A stretch of 64,000 nt of DNA, taken from positions 1 through 64,000 of the forward strand of contig JALHQN010000018.1 of NCBI GenBank assembly GCA_022841915.1, read 5' to 3'. Positions 1 through 8,412 of this stretch are shown one piece after another. The translations under genes and the position numbers were made by a program. The notes under the pieces were generated by a model. It made no database searches, had not been told where the DNA came from, and saw only the letters and a program-made list of their open reading frames with translations. This stretch comes from Burkholderiales bacterium. Lineage in GTDB: Bacteria > Pseudomonadota > Gammaproteobacteria > Burkholderiales > WYBJ01. Every line of letters begins with the position of its first letter. The stretch's first letter is position 1.

Positions 1-117
1 GGTGTCGCTGCTCGATACCGTGCGCCGACTCCCAGGTGTCTCATGAACCGCCGGATGCGGAACCGCACGTCCGGTGGTGTGGGAGGACGGCGGGGGTGAC
101 CCCGCCTCCTACCCGAT
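1..117 (+). mobile_element. Group II intron, 3' end only (domains V and VI)
   Basis: Positions 44-80 fold as a domain V hairpin. The outer arm ACCGCCGGA pairs with TCCGGTGGT with one wobble, the inner arm TGCG pairs with CGCA, and there is a two-base CG bulge on the 3' side. Positions 81-114 form a second long GC stem (GGGAGG...CCTACCC) of the kind expected for domain VI. The sequence then ends in CCGAT at 113-117, a typical intron end (AY). The rest of the intron, including any reverse transcriptase, lies outside the window, so class and activity cannot be judged. The intron sits about 60 bases downstream of the 3' end of the next gene, which reads towards it. Confidence 0.75.
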
Positions 118-177
118 CAGCAGCCCGGTGAGGCCACTGCAGCTTTTTGATGACCCTCGCGGCGGTCGAATCGGCAT

Positions 178-3100
178 CTAGCGCAAGACCGGGTTAAGCA
201 CATCCCCGGTGACCGCGACGCTGCTTTGAGCGAGCACAGTGCCACGCGGCCCCACCCGCACGTTCATGCGTCCGGCAAGTTCGCCTTTCGGCAGGACTTC
301 GAAGGCGCCGGCGGCACTCATCGAGTCGGACGCGATGCGCATCTGCTGGAATGACGCGCGATTCCCAGCCACCCTCACGAGACCGCTCATGGTGTTGTAG
401 CGCGACCGTCCACCGCGTACGCCATCTGTCGTCGGCGCTTGGGCGGCTCGGGTGAAATCCACATTGTTGATGGTCCCACGCGTGCTGCTGAACGAAAACT
501 CGGCTCGATCCTGATCGAACAATTTGGGCAGGCTGGCGCCGCGAAGGCTGAAGGCGCCTTTTAGATCGGCCGAACCGGTAACCGATACGCCTTTGGCGAA
601 CAGCGCCAGGAGCGGTTCGATATTGAGACTGTCGATGCTGAACCGGCCTTCAACCGCAATGCCGTTGCTGTAGTCGGCCTGCCCGTTCGCCTTGAACTTG
701 CCGCCGAACATGCTGCCCTCGGCGTTGATGTCCTTGAGTTGGGTGCGGGTCACGGTGGCGGTCAACTCTAGACTGTCGAACACATAAGCCGGTCCCAGGG
801 GGGCGATAAACCGGTTTCCACGCGCCGTCAGCGCAACGCCGCCTTCCTTGGGCACGAGGTCGGCTGCAAGCGAGCCGTCGCTCAATTTCAGCGATGCCTT
901 TGCGACACTGCCATCTGCGGCGAACTGTGCGTCGACGCTGAGGGAGACCGGTTCCATGCCCTGCAAGGCGACACGCGCGCCAAGCACGGACAACTTTTCC
1001 ACCGTCGCGCGCTGCTCACCGACGACCGGCTTGGCCCAGGCCAGCACGCGGGCAAGCGCATCCTGATCCATGTTCAAGCCGCTCAGTTCGATCCGGTCGA
1101 TGCTCTTGCGCTCAGCGAACAGGTCGCCGAGGCCCATGCTTATTCTGGCGCCGAGGGCCTTGACGTCCTGTTGACGTCCGATGGTGATGTTCTCGAGCGT
1201 GAGCGCAGGACTCGGGAACAAAGAGTAGCGCATCGTGCCGATGGTCACAGGCTCGCCGAGGCGCTCGGCGGCGATTTTCTCGGCATTCGCTATCCAGGGG
1301 GTCAGCGGCATCACTTCCATCAGACCGGCGCCGGCGCCGAGGAGCACGAGCGTGCCCACGGCCAAGGGCAGCAGGACTTTGCGCTGCTTTCGGGGCATCA
1401 TCCGGGCTCGGGCGGCTTCTTCCTCGGCCAGCCGAGCACGTTGTTCGGCTGCGAGCGTCGCCCTTTCCTGGGCTTCGCGGCGTGCCTTGACGTCGGCGTC
1501 GAGTTCGGCTTGCTGGCGCGCCTTGAGTTCCCCTTCGACGCGCTCCTTGATCTGGGTTTCTGACTTTTCCTCGAATTCGCGCTGCTGCATGACTCGCGCG
1601 ACCGCCTCCATCTTGGCTCGATCCTCTGCCGCAGCGCGTGCTCGACGCTCGTCCTCCATGCGGGCGATCAGCTTCGAGCGCACGGTCGCTTCGCGAGCCA
1701 TGCGTGCTTCCATCTGCTCTCTTGCCTGTTTTTCGGCCTCGAGCCGCGCCTCTGCTTCCTCGCGGATCTGACGAGCTTGCTCGGCCCTGCGCTCGGCTTC
1801 TTCCAGGGCTTTGCGCGTGTTGTCGGTCTGATCGGATGCGAAATCGCGCGAGCGGCGCTCGGCCTCTTCGCGCGCCTTGCGCTCGACTTCGATCTGAGCT
1901 TCCATTTCGGCGCGCGCGCGCGCTTCGGCCTCTTCGCGCGCCGAGCGCTCGGCGGCGGCCGTGGCTTCCGCTTCGGCTCGAGCCTTGCGCTCTGCCTCGA
2001 TCTGCGCCTCGATCTGTCGGCGCTCCTGATCGATGCGCGCCTGCATGGCTTTGCGCTCGACATCATCGCGCGCCTTGCGCTCCGCCTCTTCGCGACCGAG
2101 GCGCTCGACTTCTTCGCGGGCACGGCGCTCGGCGTCCTCGCGCGCTTGGCGCTCCACATCGATACGAGCTTCTGCGTCGGTGCGGGCCCGGCGTTCGATC
2201 TCCGCGCGTTCCTCGGCTTGTTCGCGGGCAAGCCGAGCCGCTTCGAACTTGGCCTCGGCCTCTTCGCGGGCGACCCGCGCGGCCTGAGTCTGCGTCGAGG
2301 CCTCTTCAGCGGCAAGCCGTTGGGCTTCCTCGCGAGCGTGCCGCTCCGAGTCCGCCTTGGCCTCGGCTTCGGCCCGAGCGGCACGTTCGGTTTGCAGTCT
2401 GAGTTCGGCTTCATCGCGCGCACGGCGCTCCGCCTCCTCGCGCGCACGACGCTCCGCCGCGATCTTCGCTTCGGCCTCTTCGAGCACTTTCTGGCTGGCC
2501 GCGGCATGAGCTTCGGCTTCGCGTTCCGCACGCTTCTCAGCTTCTTCGCGGGCGCGGATTGCCGCATCGAGCTGTGCCAGTGCTTCCGCCGATCGCTCCT
2601 CGGCTGCATGTGCTCGCGCTTCGGCCTCGGCCTTGATCTGTGCTTCCACATCCTCGCGGGCGAGATTCTGAGCTGCTGCTCTCGCGTTGGCCTCCTTACG
2701 AGCCTCGGCTTGCGCAGCGGCCCGGGCATGCACCTCTGCCTCCAACTGGGCCAGCGCCTGTCGCGCGGTCTCTTCGGCGGCGCGGACTTTCGCTTCTGCC
2801 TCCTCGCGCGCTAGGCGAAAGCTCTCTTCGCGAGCTTTCGCCTCTTGCTCGACGCGCGCTCTGGTGAGTGCCTCTTCGGTCGCGCGTCGCTCGGCTTCTT
2901 CACGCGCCCGAACCTCGGCTTCTTCGCGTGCCCGAGCCTGTGCGACTTCCCGCATGCGCGCCTCGGCTTCTTCGCGCGCGCGCTGCTCGGCCTCTTCGCG
3001 AGCCTTGCGTTCGGTTTCCTCGCGTGCTCTGGACTCGGCTTCCGCACGCACGCGTGCCTCCGCTTCGTGCTGAGCACGCCGCTCGGCCTCTTCGCGCGCC

Positions 3101-5205
3101 TTGCGTTCGGCGTCCTCGCGTGCCTTGGCTTCTGCCTCCGCCTGCGCCCTGGACCGGGCTTCTTCCTGGGCTCGAAGCTCGGCCTCCTCGCGGGCACGCA
3201 ATGCCGCTTCTTCGCGTGCTTGCGCTTCGGCTTCAGCGCGTAGCCGCGCGGCGAGTTCCTGCTCGGCGCGCCGCTCGGCCTCTTCGCGCGCCTTGCGTTC
3301 GGCGTCCTCGCGCGCCTTGGCTTCTGCCTCCGCCTGCGCCCTGGACCGGGCTTCTTCCTGGGCTCGAAGCTCGGCCTCCTCGCGGGCGCGCATTGCCGCT
3401 TCTTCGCGTGCTTGCGCTTCGGCTTCAGCGCGTAGCCGCGCGGCGAGTTCCTGCTCGGCGCGCCGCTCGGCTTCTTCGCGCGCCTTGCGTTCGGCGTCCT
3501 CGCGCGCCTTGGCTTCTGCCTCCGCCTGGGCTCTGGATCGCGCCTCTTCCTGGGCTCGAAGCTCGGCTTCCTCACGGGCACGCAATGCCGCTTCTTCGCG
3601 CGCTTGGGCTTGAGCCTCGACGCGAAGTCGAGCCTCGGTTTCTTGCGCGGCGCGTCGTTCGGCTTCCTCGCGGCCACGACGTTCGGCCTCCTCGCGGGCC
3701 TTGGCCTCGGCCTCTGCGCGTGCGCGTGCTTGCGCCTCTTCTCGAGCCCTTGCTTCCGCTTCCTCGCGCGCACGTGCTTCGGCTTCCGCGCGTAGGCGCG
3801 CCTCGGACGCCTGTTCAGCACGACGTTCGGCTTCTTCGCGGCCCCTGCGTTCGGTTTCTTCGCGAGCGCGTGCCTCGAACTCGGCACGCATCCGCGCCTC
3901 GGTCTCCTGGGCGGCGCGCCGTTCCGCTTCCTCCCGGGCACGGCGCTCGGCCTCCTCGCGTGCACGGGCATCGGCTTCCGCCTGTGCCCTGGCTTCGGCT
4001 TCTTCGCGGGCGCGGCGCTCGGCTTCTTCACGCGCCTTGCGTTCGATTTCCGCCTGCGCGCGTGCCTCGGCTTCGACTCGTGCGCGCGCCTCGGCTTCGG
4101 CGCTGGCGCGCTGCTCCGCCTCTTCGCGGGCGCGCCGCTGTGCCTCTTCGCGTACCTTGGCTTCGGCCTCGGCTCTTTGGCGAGCTTCGATCTCTGCTTG
4201 GACGCGTGCTTCGGCTTGTTCTTGGGCGCGGAGGTTCTCTTCTTCGCGCGCCTTGGCTTCTGCTTCGATGCGGGCCCGAGCATCGGCTTCCGCCTTTGCG
4301 CGTGTCTGGGCTTCCGCGAGCATGCGGGCCATTGCCTGCAGTTTGGCCTCCAGCTCCGCGCGTGCGCGAGCTTCGGTCTCTGCGCGAGCAAGCGCCTCGC
4401 GTTCGGCTTGTGCGCTCGTTCGCGCACGCTCTTGGGCCTCGGCTTCCGCCTTCGCTCTCGCGTCGGCCTCGGTGCGAGCCAGGGCTTCCGCTTCGGCTCG
4501 AGCCTTGGCTTCAGCCTCGTAGCGCTGTTTCATCTGCAACGCCGCACGCATGCGAGCCTCGGCTTCTGCGCGTCCTTGGGCTTCCGTGGCCGCGCGTACC
4601 TCGGCTTCGGCTCGTTCTCTGGCTGCCGAGGCTGCGCGAACCTGGGCTTCTGCCTCGGCCCGCGCTCGGGCTTCGGTCTGTGCCTGCGCTTGCGCGACCA
4701 GCTTGGCTTTGGCCTCCATCGCTGCAACGGCTTCCGACTCATGGCGCATGCGTCCCTGAGCTTCAGCGCGAGCTTTCGCTTCGGCCTCGGCGCGGGCACG
4801 AGCCTCGGCGACCTGGTTGAGCTTGTTCAAGGATTCCGGCGAGGTGAAATCGAGATCCGCGAGGTCGGAGCGCCGCGCGCCCGAGGCGTCCGTCATGCGA
4901 ACCGTGGCGGGCCTGAGGCTTTGGGTGGCATTCGGATCGAATGGGGCGGCGATGCGGGCGCCGGAGCCAGCCGGCATCGCACCCGTCGAAAAGACCTTGA
5001 TGTAACCATCGCTGGCTAGTCGAGCGAGGGCGTTGGTGAGGTCGTCGTATTCCAGCCCCGAAGCCTTTGCCAGCATCTCGGCAACGGTCGACTTGCCATC
5101 GACCAAGGCGAACACCCGCTCGAGCTCTCTGGATAGCTTGATCGTGCGATTCCTTACTTCGAGCACGCCTTTGGCGGTTTTGGTATAGATGGTCTGCTCG
5201 CTCAT
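178..5205 (-). CDS. Giant coiled-coil/single-helix membrane protein with AsmA-like C-terminal domain
   Basis: This 1675-residue protein has four parts. Residues 1 to about 75 resemble a small winged-helix-like domain (TIYTKTAKGVLEVRNRT..., then a second helix pair). Residues about 128-1268 are almost entirely Ala, Glu, Arg and Lys in short EEAERRAR-type repeats, a pattern typical of long coiled coils or salt-bridged single alpha helices such as TolA domain II. One hydrophobic segment lies at about 1276-1297 (VLLPLAVGTLVLLGAGAGL). About 380 residues follow that look like the AsmA family (LGEPVTIG..., repeated beta-strand-rich segments, ending GDVLNPVLR). The expected topology is a cytoplasmic N-terminus and helix with a periplasmic AsmA domain. 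AsmA proteins act in envelope lipid and outer-membrane homeostasis; the helix's role is unknown. The start is ATG at 5205. A TACAAT at 5280-5285 (read on this strand) is a possible -10. Confidence 0.85.
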   Translation of the reverse strand: MSEQTIYTKTAKGVLEVRNRTIKLSRELERVFALVDGKSTVAEMLAKASGLEYDDLTNALARLASDGYIKVFSTGAMPAGSGARIAAPFDPNATQSLRPATVRMTDASGARRSDLADLDFTSPESLNKLNQVAEARARAEAEAKARAEAQGRMRHESEAVAAMEAKAKLVAQAQAQTEARARAEAEAQVRAASAARERAEAEVRAATEAQGRAEAEARMRAALQMKQRYEAEAKARAEAEALARTEADARAKAEAEAQERARTSAQAEREALARAETEARARAELEAKLQAMARMLAEAQTRAKAEADARARIEAEAKAREEENLRAQEQAEARVQAEIEARQRAEAEAKVREEAQRRAREEAEQRASAEAEARARVEAEARAQAEIERKAREEAERRAREEAEARAQAEADARAREEAERRAREEAERRAAQETEARMRAEFEARAREETERRGREEAERRAEQASEARLRAEAEARAREEAEARAREEAQARARAEAEAKAREEAERRGREEAERRAAQETEARLRVEAQAQAREEAALRAREEAELRAQEEARSRAQAEAEAKAREDAERKAREEAERRAEQELAARLRAEAEAQAREEAAMRAREEAELRAQEEARSRAQAEAEAKAREDAERKAREEAERRAEQELAARLRAEAEAQAREEAALRAREEAELRAQEEARSRAQAEAEAKAREDAERKAREEAERRAQHEAEARVRAEAESRAREETERKAREEAEQRAREEAEARMREVAQARAREEAEVRAREEAERRATEEALTRARVEQEAKAREESFRLAREEAEAKVRAAEETARQALAQLEAEVHARAAAQAEARKEANARAAAQNLAREDVEAQIKAEAEARAHAAEERSAEALAQLDAAIRAREEAEKRAEREAEAHAAASQKVLEEAEAKIAAERRAREEAERRARDEAELRLQTERAARAEAEAKADSERHAREEAQRLAAEEASTQTQAARVAREEAEAKFEAARLAREQAEERAEIERRARTDAEARIDVERQAREDAERRAREEVERLGREEAERKARDDVERKAMQARIDQERRQIEAQIEAERKARAEAEATAAAERSAREEAEARARAEMEAQIEVERKAREEAERRSRDFASDQTDNTRKALEEAERRAEQARQIREEAEARLEAEKQAREQMEARMAREATVRSKLIARMEDERRARAAAEDRAKMEAVARVMQQREFEEKSETQIKERVEGELKARQQAELDADVKARREAQERATLAAEQRARLAEEEAARARMMPRKQRKVLLPLAVGTLVLLGAGAGLMEVMPLTPWIANAEKIAAERLGEPVTIGTMRYSLFPSPALTLENITIGRQQDVKALGARISMGLGDLFAERKSIDRIELSGLNMDQDALARVLAWAKPVVGEQRATVEKLSVLGARVALQGMEPVSLSVDAQFAADGSVAKASLKLSDGSLAADLVPKEGGVALTARGNRFIAPLGPAYVFDSLELTATVTRTQLKDINAEGSMFGGKFKANGQADYSNGIAVEGRFSIDSLNIEPLLALFAKGVSVTGSADLKGAFSLRGASLPKLFDQDRAEFSFSSTRGTINNVDFTRAAQAPTTDGVRGGRSRYNTMSGLVRVAGNRASFQQMRIASDSMSAAGAFEVLPKGELAGRMNVRVGPRGTVLAQSSVAVTGDVLNPVLR
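3070..3625. repeat. 192-bp in-frame tandem repeat, nearly three copies, inside the giant gene
   Basis: The same sequence recurs at exactly 192-base steps: the string GGCTTCTGCCTCCGCCTG begins at 3127, 3319 and 3511. Flanking sequence is also shared, so two full units and most of a third can be followed from about 3070 to 3625. 192 bases is 64 codons, so the reading frame is kept and each unit adds a 64-residue helix block (AQEEARSRAQAEAEAKARED and onwards). Differences between copies are few, which suggests recent duplication or ongoing conversion. The outer limits are approximate. Confidence 0.85.
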
Positions 5206-5643
5206 GCGCAGTCAGCCTTCGGCAAGTTTTCGAGGGGCGGGCGCCCGTGTGTTTCGCGTTCCGGGCGTGGATTATTGCTATTGTAAAGCCCGCATCCGTA
5301 TAGTGTAATCCGCCCGACAATTCGAGCCGCAGCCCACCGGAACCGTTCGACATACAGCGCCACAATGACCGTTATAGCGTATGCCATGCTCGTGGGCGGT
5401 CGCTTTCCACAGGGTGCGGCGGGAAAACATCCGACCGCAAGCGATGAGCAAAGCTGCCTCGGATCGTGCCGGAGTGCCACGTTATATCGGCAGAAGCGGT
5501 GTACTCTTTGGTCGATATGATCGAGAAGAGGGCGCGGATGCCGATTGCAACGCGGACTGGCTTCCTTCGCGGGGCTCTGCGGGCTTCGATATCGGAGCAG
5601 AGGGTCGCGGTGCGGAATGCACGGGGAAAAAGGGCGAATCGGA
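5206..5643. other. Divergent intergenic region
   Basis: This 438-base gap separates the giant minus-strand gene from the HD-domain gene on the plus strand. It should hold both promoters. A TACAAT element read on the minus strand (5280-5285) could be a -10 for the giant gene, but no convincing -35 accompanies it. Open frames here lack coding character and recognisable similarity. The plus-strand frame of the HD gene stays open back to 5545, but the extra N-terminal residues look non-native. Confidence 0.5.
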
Positions 5644-6597
5644 ATGTCCGGACGGCGTAACGACTACGACGTCACGAATCGGGTCCGGACAACCGATCCT
5701 GGCGAAGTGGAAGCCGAGATCGGACGCATTTTTCATACGCTCTACCCGAGTGCGCCTGGACGGGCATTGACGCGGGCAATCGACGATGCGACTCGACTAT
5801 TCCGGGGCGAGTTTCCGGGATATGCGGCGTGCGACACGGCTTATCACGATCTGCAGCATACGCTGGATGTCTCGTTGGCGATGGCCAGGATCATGGCTGG
5901 TTACGTGCGTCAGGAAAGAGACGAACTGATCGATGCCGACATGTTCTGCTTCGGCCTCATGGCGGCGTTGTTTCACGACGCCGGCTATATTCGGCGTATC
6001 GGCGACCAGCGGCATCTCAACGGTGCTGAATACACGAAGACCCATGTGTCCCGCGGAGGCCAGTTTCTGCGGCATTACCTGCGCGAGATCGGTTTGGGCA
6101 AATTCTCAGATGCCGCTGCGCCAACCTTGCACTTCACGGGCTACGAACGGCCCGCCCAGCGCATACGCGTGCCCGATCCGGTATTTCGGCTGATCGGGAA
6201 CATGCTCGGGTCGGCGGACATCATCGCTCAGATGGCCGATCGCTGCTACCTTGAGAAATGCTACGAACGTCTATATCCGGAGTTCGTTCTCGGCGGCGTC
6301 GACCGCAGGATCGAGGGTGATGGCAGCGAGCGGTTGATCTTCGCCTCTGCAGAGGATCTCGTCTTGCGTACGCCGCAGTTCTATCGGTCGGCGATGAAGC
6401 GCTTGCACGAACAACTCGATGCGGTCATGCGGTTCGCCGCTGAGCGGGCGCAGCAACCCAATTTGTACGTCGAGGAGACCGAAAAGAACATTCGCTATGC
6501 CCAGCGACTCGCCGAGCACGGGGACCTGAGCGCACTGCGGCGTCAGCCGCCGCTGGCGCCGCAAACACCGCTCGGGCGCTCGCGGCGCGGACGCTGA
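5644..6597 (+). CDS. HD-domain metal-dependent phosphohydrolase-like protein
   Basis: The 317-residue protein carries an HD-superfamily signature: YHDLQH at about residues 67-72 and HDAGY with the HD pair at 111-112, followed by a helical region with further conserved His and Asp (SADIIAQMADR). HD proteins bind one or two metal ions and hydrolyse phosphoesters, often nucleotides or cyclic nucleotides; the substrate here is unknown. No second domain or membrane segment is seen. The frame is open from 5545, but ATG 5644 is chosen because the GGGGAAAAAGGG tract precedes it and similarity-like sequence begins soon after. It diverges from the giant gene; no operon partner follows. Confidence 0.75.
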   Translation: MSGRRNDYDVTNRVRTTDPGEVEAEIGRIFHTLYPSAPGRALTRAIDDATRLFRGEFPGYAACDTAYHDLQHTLDVSLAMARIMAGYVRQERDELIDADMFCFGLMAALFHDAGYIRRIGDQRHLNGAEYTKTHVSRGGQFLRHYLREIGLGKFSDAAAPTLHFTGYERPAQRIRVPDPVFRLIGNMLGSADIIAQMADRCYLEKCYERLYPEFVLGGVDRRIEGDGSERLIFASAEDLVLRTPQFYRSAMKRLHEQLDAVMRFAAERAQQPNLYVEETEKNIRYAQRLAEHGDLSALRRQPPLAPQTPLGRSRRGR

Positions 6598-6666
6598 CCG
6601 CGCAATTGCTGGATGGGGAGTTCCAATCGTCGGCCGGCGAACTGGCCGGACCGCCTTGGATGAAAA

Positions 6667-7215
6667 TCAGTGCAAGTGCTTGTGCCGAGCGTGGGGAAGA
6701 TGCTCGGATAGCTGCAGTTCGCCAAGTTTTTCGCGATCGGCCCAGTCCTGGTCGAAGAGTTCGTTCACCACGGACGTAACGCGCTCGATGGCCTCTTTGC
6801 CGAAGTGGCGCCCCAGCAGATACTGCACGTCCTCCACCATGCGCGTTCGCTGAGCCTCGTGAATCGCTTCGCGGGAAGGGCCGACGAAGATCAGTTGCGA
6901 TTCGTCCTGGCCATCATCGTGAAAGTAAGTGAGTTCGATGACCGTGGTGCCGTCGGTGAGCGGGCCAAGCGTCTGCATCGAGTCCTCGACACAGCGATGA
7001 AAATTGCGCCCGACTTCGCCCGTCCAGCAGATCGTCAACTCGCGAGCCGTGGTATCGAACGTGATGCCCGGCTCTTCCTGCTCAAGGCTGCGGGCTTCTT
7101 CGAAGGAATCAATATCGAGATAGGTCAGCCAGGGACGCAAGCCGGACTCGACCTGTGCGGCTGTGACGCCCTTGAGAAACCGCAAGTTGCCGTGCACATG
7201 GACTTCAGTACGCAT
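6667..7215 (-). CDS. Conserved hypothetical protein (DUF6806-like)
   Basis: The 182-residue soluble protein begins MRTEVHVHGNLRF and has no signal peptide or membrane segment. Its sequence (ARSLEQEEPGI, ICWTGEVGRNF, QLIFVGPSREAIHEAQRTR) resembles a betaproteobacterial family I recall as DUF6806; that name is from memory and uncertain. No catalytic motif is evident. The frame opens at a TTG at 7230, but ATG 7215 has a CCGGGGGC ribosome-binding sequence at good spacing and is preferred. It converges with the HD gene and diverges from the Bug gene. Confidence 0.7.
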   Translation of the reverse strand: MRTEVHVHGNLRFLKGVTAAQVESGLRPWLTYLDIDSFEEARSLEQEEPGITFDTTARELTICWTGEVGRNFHRCVEDSMQTLGPLTDGTTVIELTYFHDDGQDESQLIFVGPSREAIHEAQRTRMVEDVQYLLGRHFGKEAIERVTSVVNELFDQDWADREKLGELQLSEHLPHARHKHLH

Positions 7216-7348
7216 GATTGCCCCCGGCAAATAGGTCTATTTGAACAAAATCGGACCGGGGGCTCAACCAAAGTATTTTCCGCTGCGGTTGTGTGGATGA
7301 GGGGCAGCGGGTCGTGGCTATAATCCGGCGACCGTGGGGGAGGAAGCC

Positions 7349-8359
7349 GTGAGTGCTTGCAGTGTGCGCGCAACGATCTGGATTGGCATGGGCGCCTTGC
7401 TTTTCGCCGGGGCACCGTGTGTCGGCGCGAGGCCGATGACCGGCGGAGAGCTTGCCGCGCGCGCGTACCCTGTGAAGGCGGTGCGCCTGATCGTCGCAGC
7501 TTCACCAGGGGGCACTGCGGACTTTGCTGCGCGCGTGATCGGCTCACGTCTGAACGAAATCTGGCAGCAACCCGTGGTGATCGACAATCGACCGGGGGCC
7601 AACGGCATCATCGGCATCGAGATGGCGGCGCGGGCAGCTCCCGATGGATATACCTTGCTGATGGCCGGCGCCGGATTGGCCATCAGTCCCAGCCTTTACG
7701 CGCGCGTGCCCTACGATCCGGTTCGTGATTTCGTGCCGATCACGCAGGCGATCGCGGTAGCCAATTTGCTCGTGCTGCATCCTTCAGCGGGCTTTGCGAG
7801 TCTTGCCGACATGGTCGGCGCGGCACGCGCCAAACCCGGGGCCGTCACGTTCGGGTCGGCGGGTCACGGAACGCTGGGTCACCTCGGTTTGGAGTTGTTT
7901 CAACTAGCGTCGGGCGCGCGGTTCTCGCACGCGCCGCAGCGAGATGGGCGCTCGGCGTTGAACGAACTCCTTGGCGGACAGGCCCATGCACTGTTCAGCG
8001 TCGCCCCTTCGGCCTTGCCACACGTGCGGTCCGGTAGGCTGAAGGCGTTGGCAGTGGCAAGCGGCGCGCGGACTCGCGCCGCACCCGAAGTGCCGACCCT
8101 CGCCGAGTCCGGCTACCCGGGATTCGATGTAACGGGATGGTTCGGTATTCTGGTGCCTGCAGGAACACCGGAGCCCATCGTCGCCAAACTCAACGCGGAA
8201 CTCGTGCGCACATTGCGCCTGCCCGACATCGAGCAGCGCTTGCGCGCGCAAGAAGCCGATGCGATTGCGAACGACCCGCGAGCGTTCGCGCGCCATGTCG
8301 CAGCGGAAACGCAGCGATGGTCCAAGGTCATCAGGCATGCCGGCATCAAGCCGCACTGA
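7349..8359 (+). CDS. Bug-family (TctC) tripartite tricarboxylate transporter substrate-binding protein
   Basis: This is a periplasmic solute-binding protein of the Bug/TctC family, which captures carboxylates or other small organic acids. Family marks are YPVKAVRLIVAASPGGTAD near the mature N-terminus, PVVIDNRPGANGIIG, and the VPTLAESGYPGFDVTGWFG segment near the C-terminus. The N-terminus is a signal peptide (WIGMGALLFAGAPCVGA). Start: GTG 7349 follows GGGGGAGGAAGCC at ideal spacing; an in-frame GTG at 7334 overlaps that site. No TctA or TctB membrane partner is nearby, which is common for Bug proteins. The ligand cannot be predicted. A methyltransferase gene follows after 53 bases. Confidence 0.9.
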   Translation: MSACSVRATIWIGMGALLFAGAPCVGARPMTGGELAARAYPVKAVRLIVAASPGGTADFAARVIGSRLNEIWQQPVVIDNRPGANGIIGIEMAARAAPDGYTLLMAGAGLAISPSLYARVPYDPVRDFVPITQAIAVANLLVLHPSAGFASLADMVGAARAKPGAVTFGSAGHGTLGHLGLELFQLASGARFSHAPQRDGRSALNELLGGQAHALFSVAPSALPHVRSGRLKALAVASGARTRAAPEVPTLAESGYPGFDVTGWFGILVPAGTPEPIVAKLNAELVRTLRLPDIEQRLRAQEADAIANDPRAFARHVAAETQRWSKVIRHAGIKPH

Positions 8360-8412
8360 CGGCGCTGTGTGCCTCGGCTGATCGAGACAGAACCCTAAGG
8401 AGAAGACGCATC

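Noticed and set aside
848-5019. Many long open frames antisense or frame-shifted to the giant gene (up to 650 codons)
   Set aside because: The repetitive GC-rich codons for Glu, Ala and Arg keep every frame open; the products are Arg/Pro/Ser-rich low-complexity strings with no domains.
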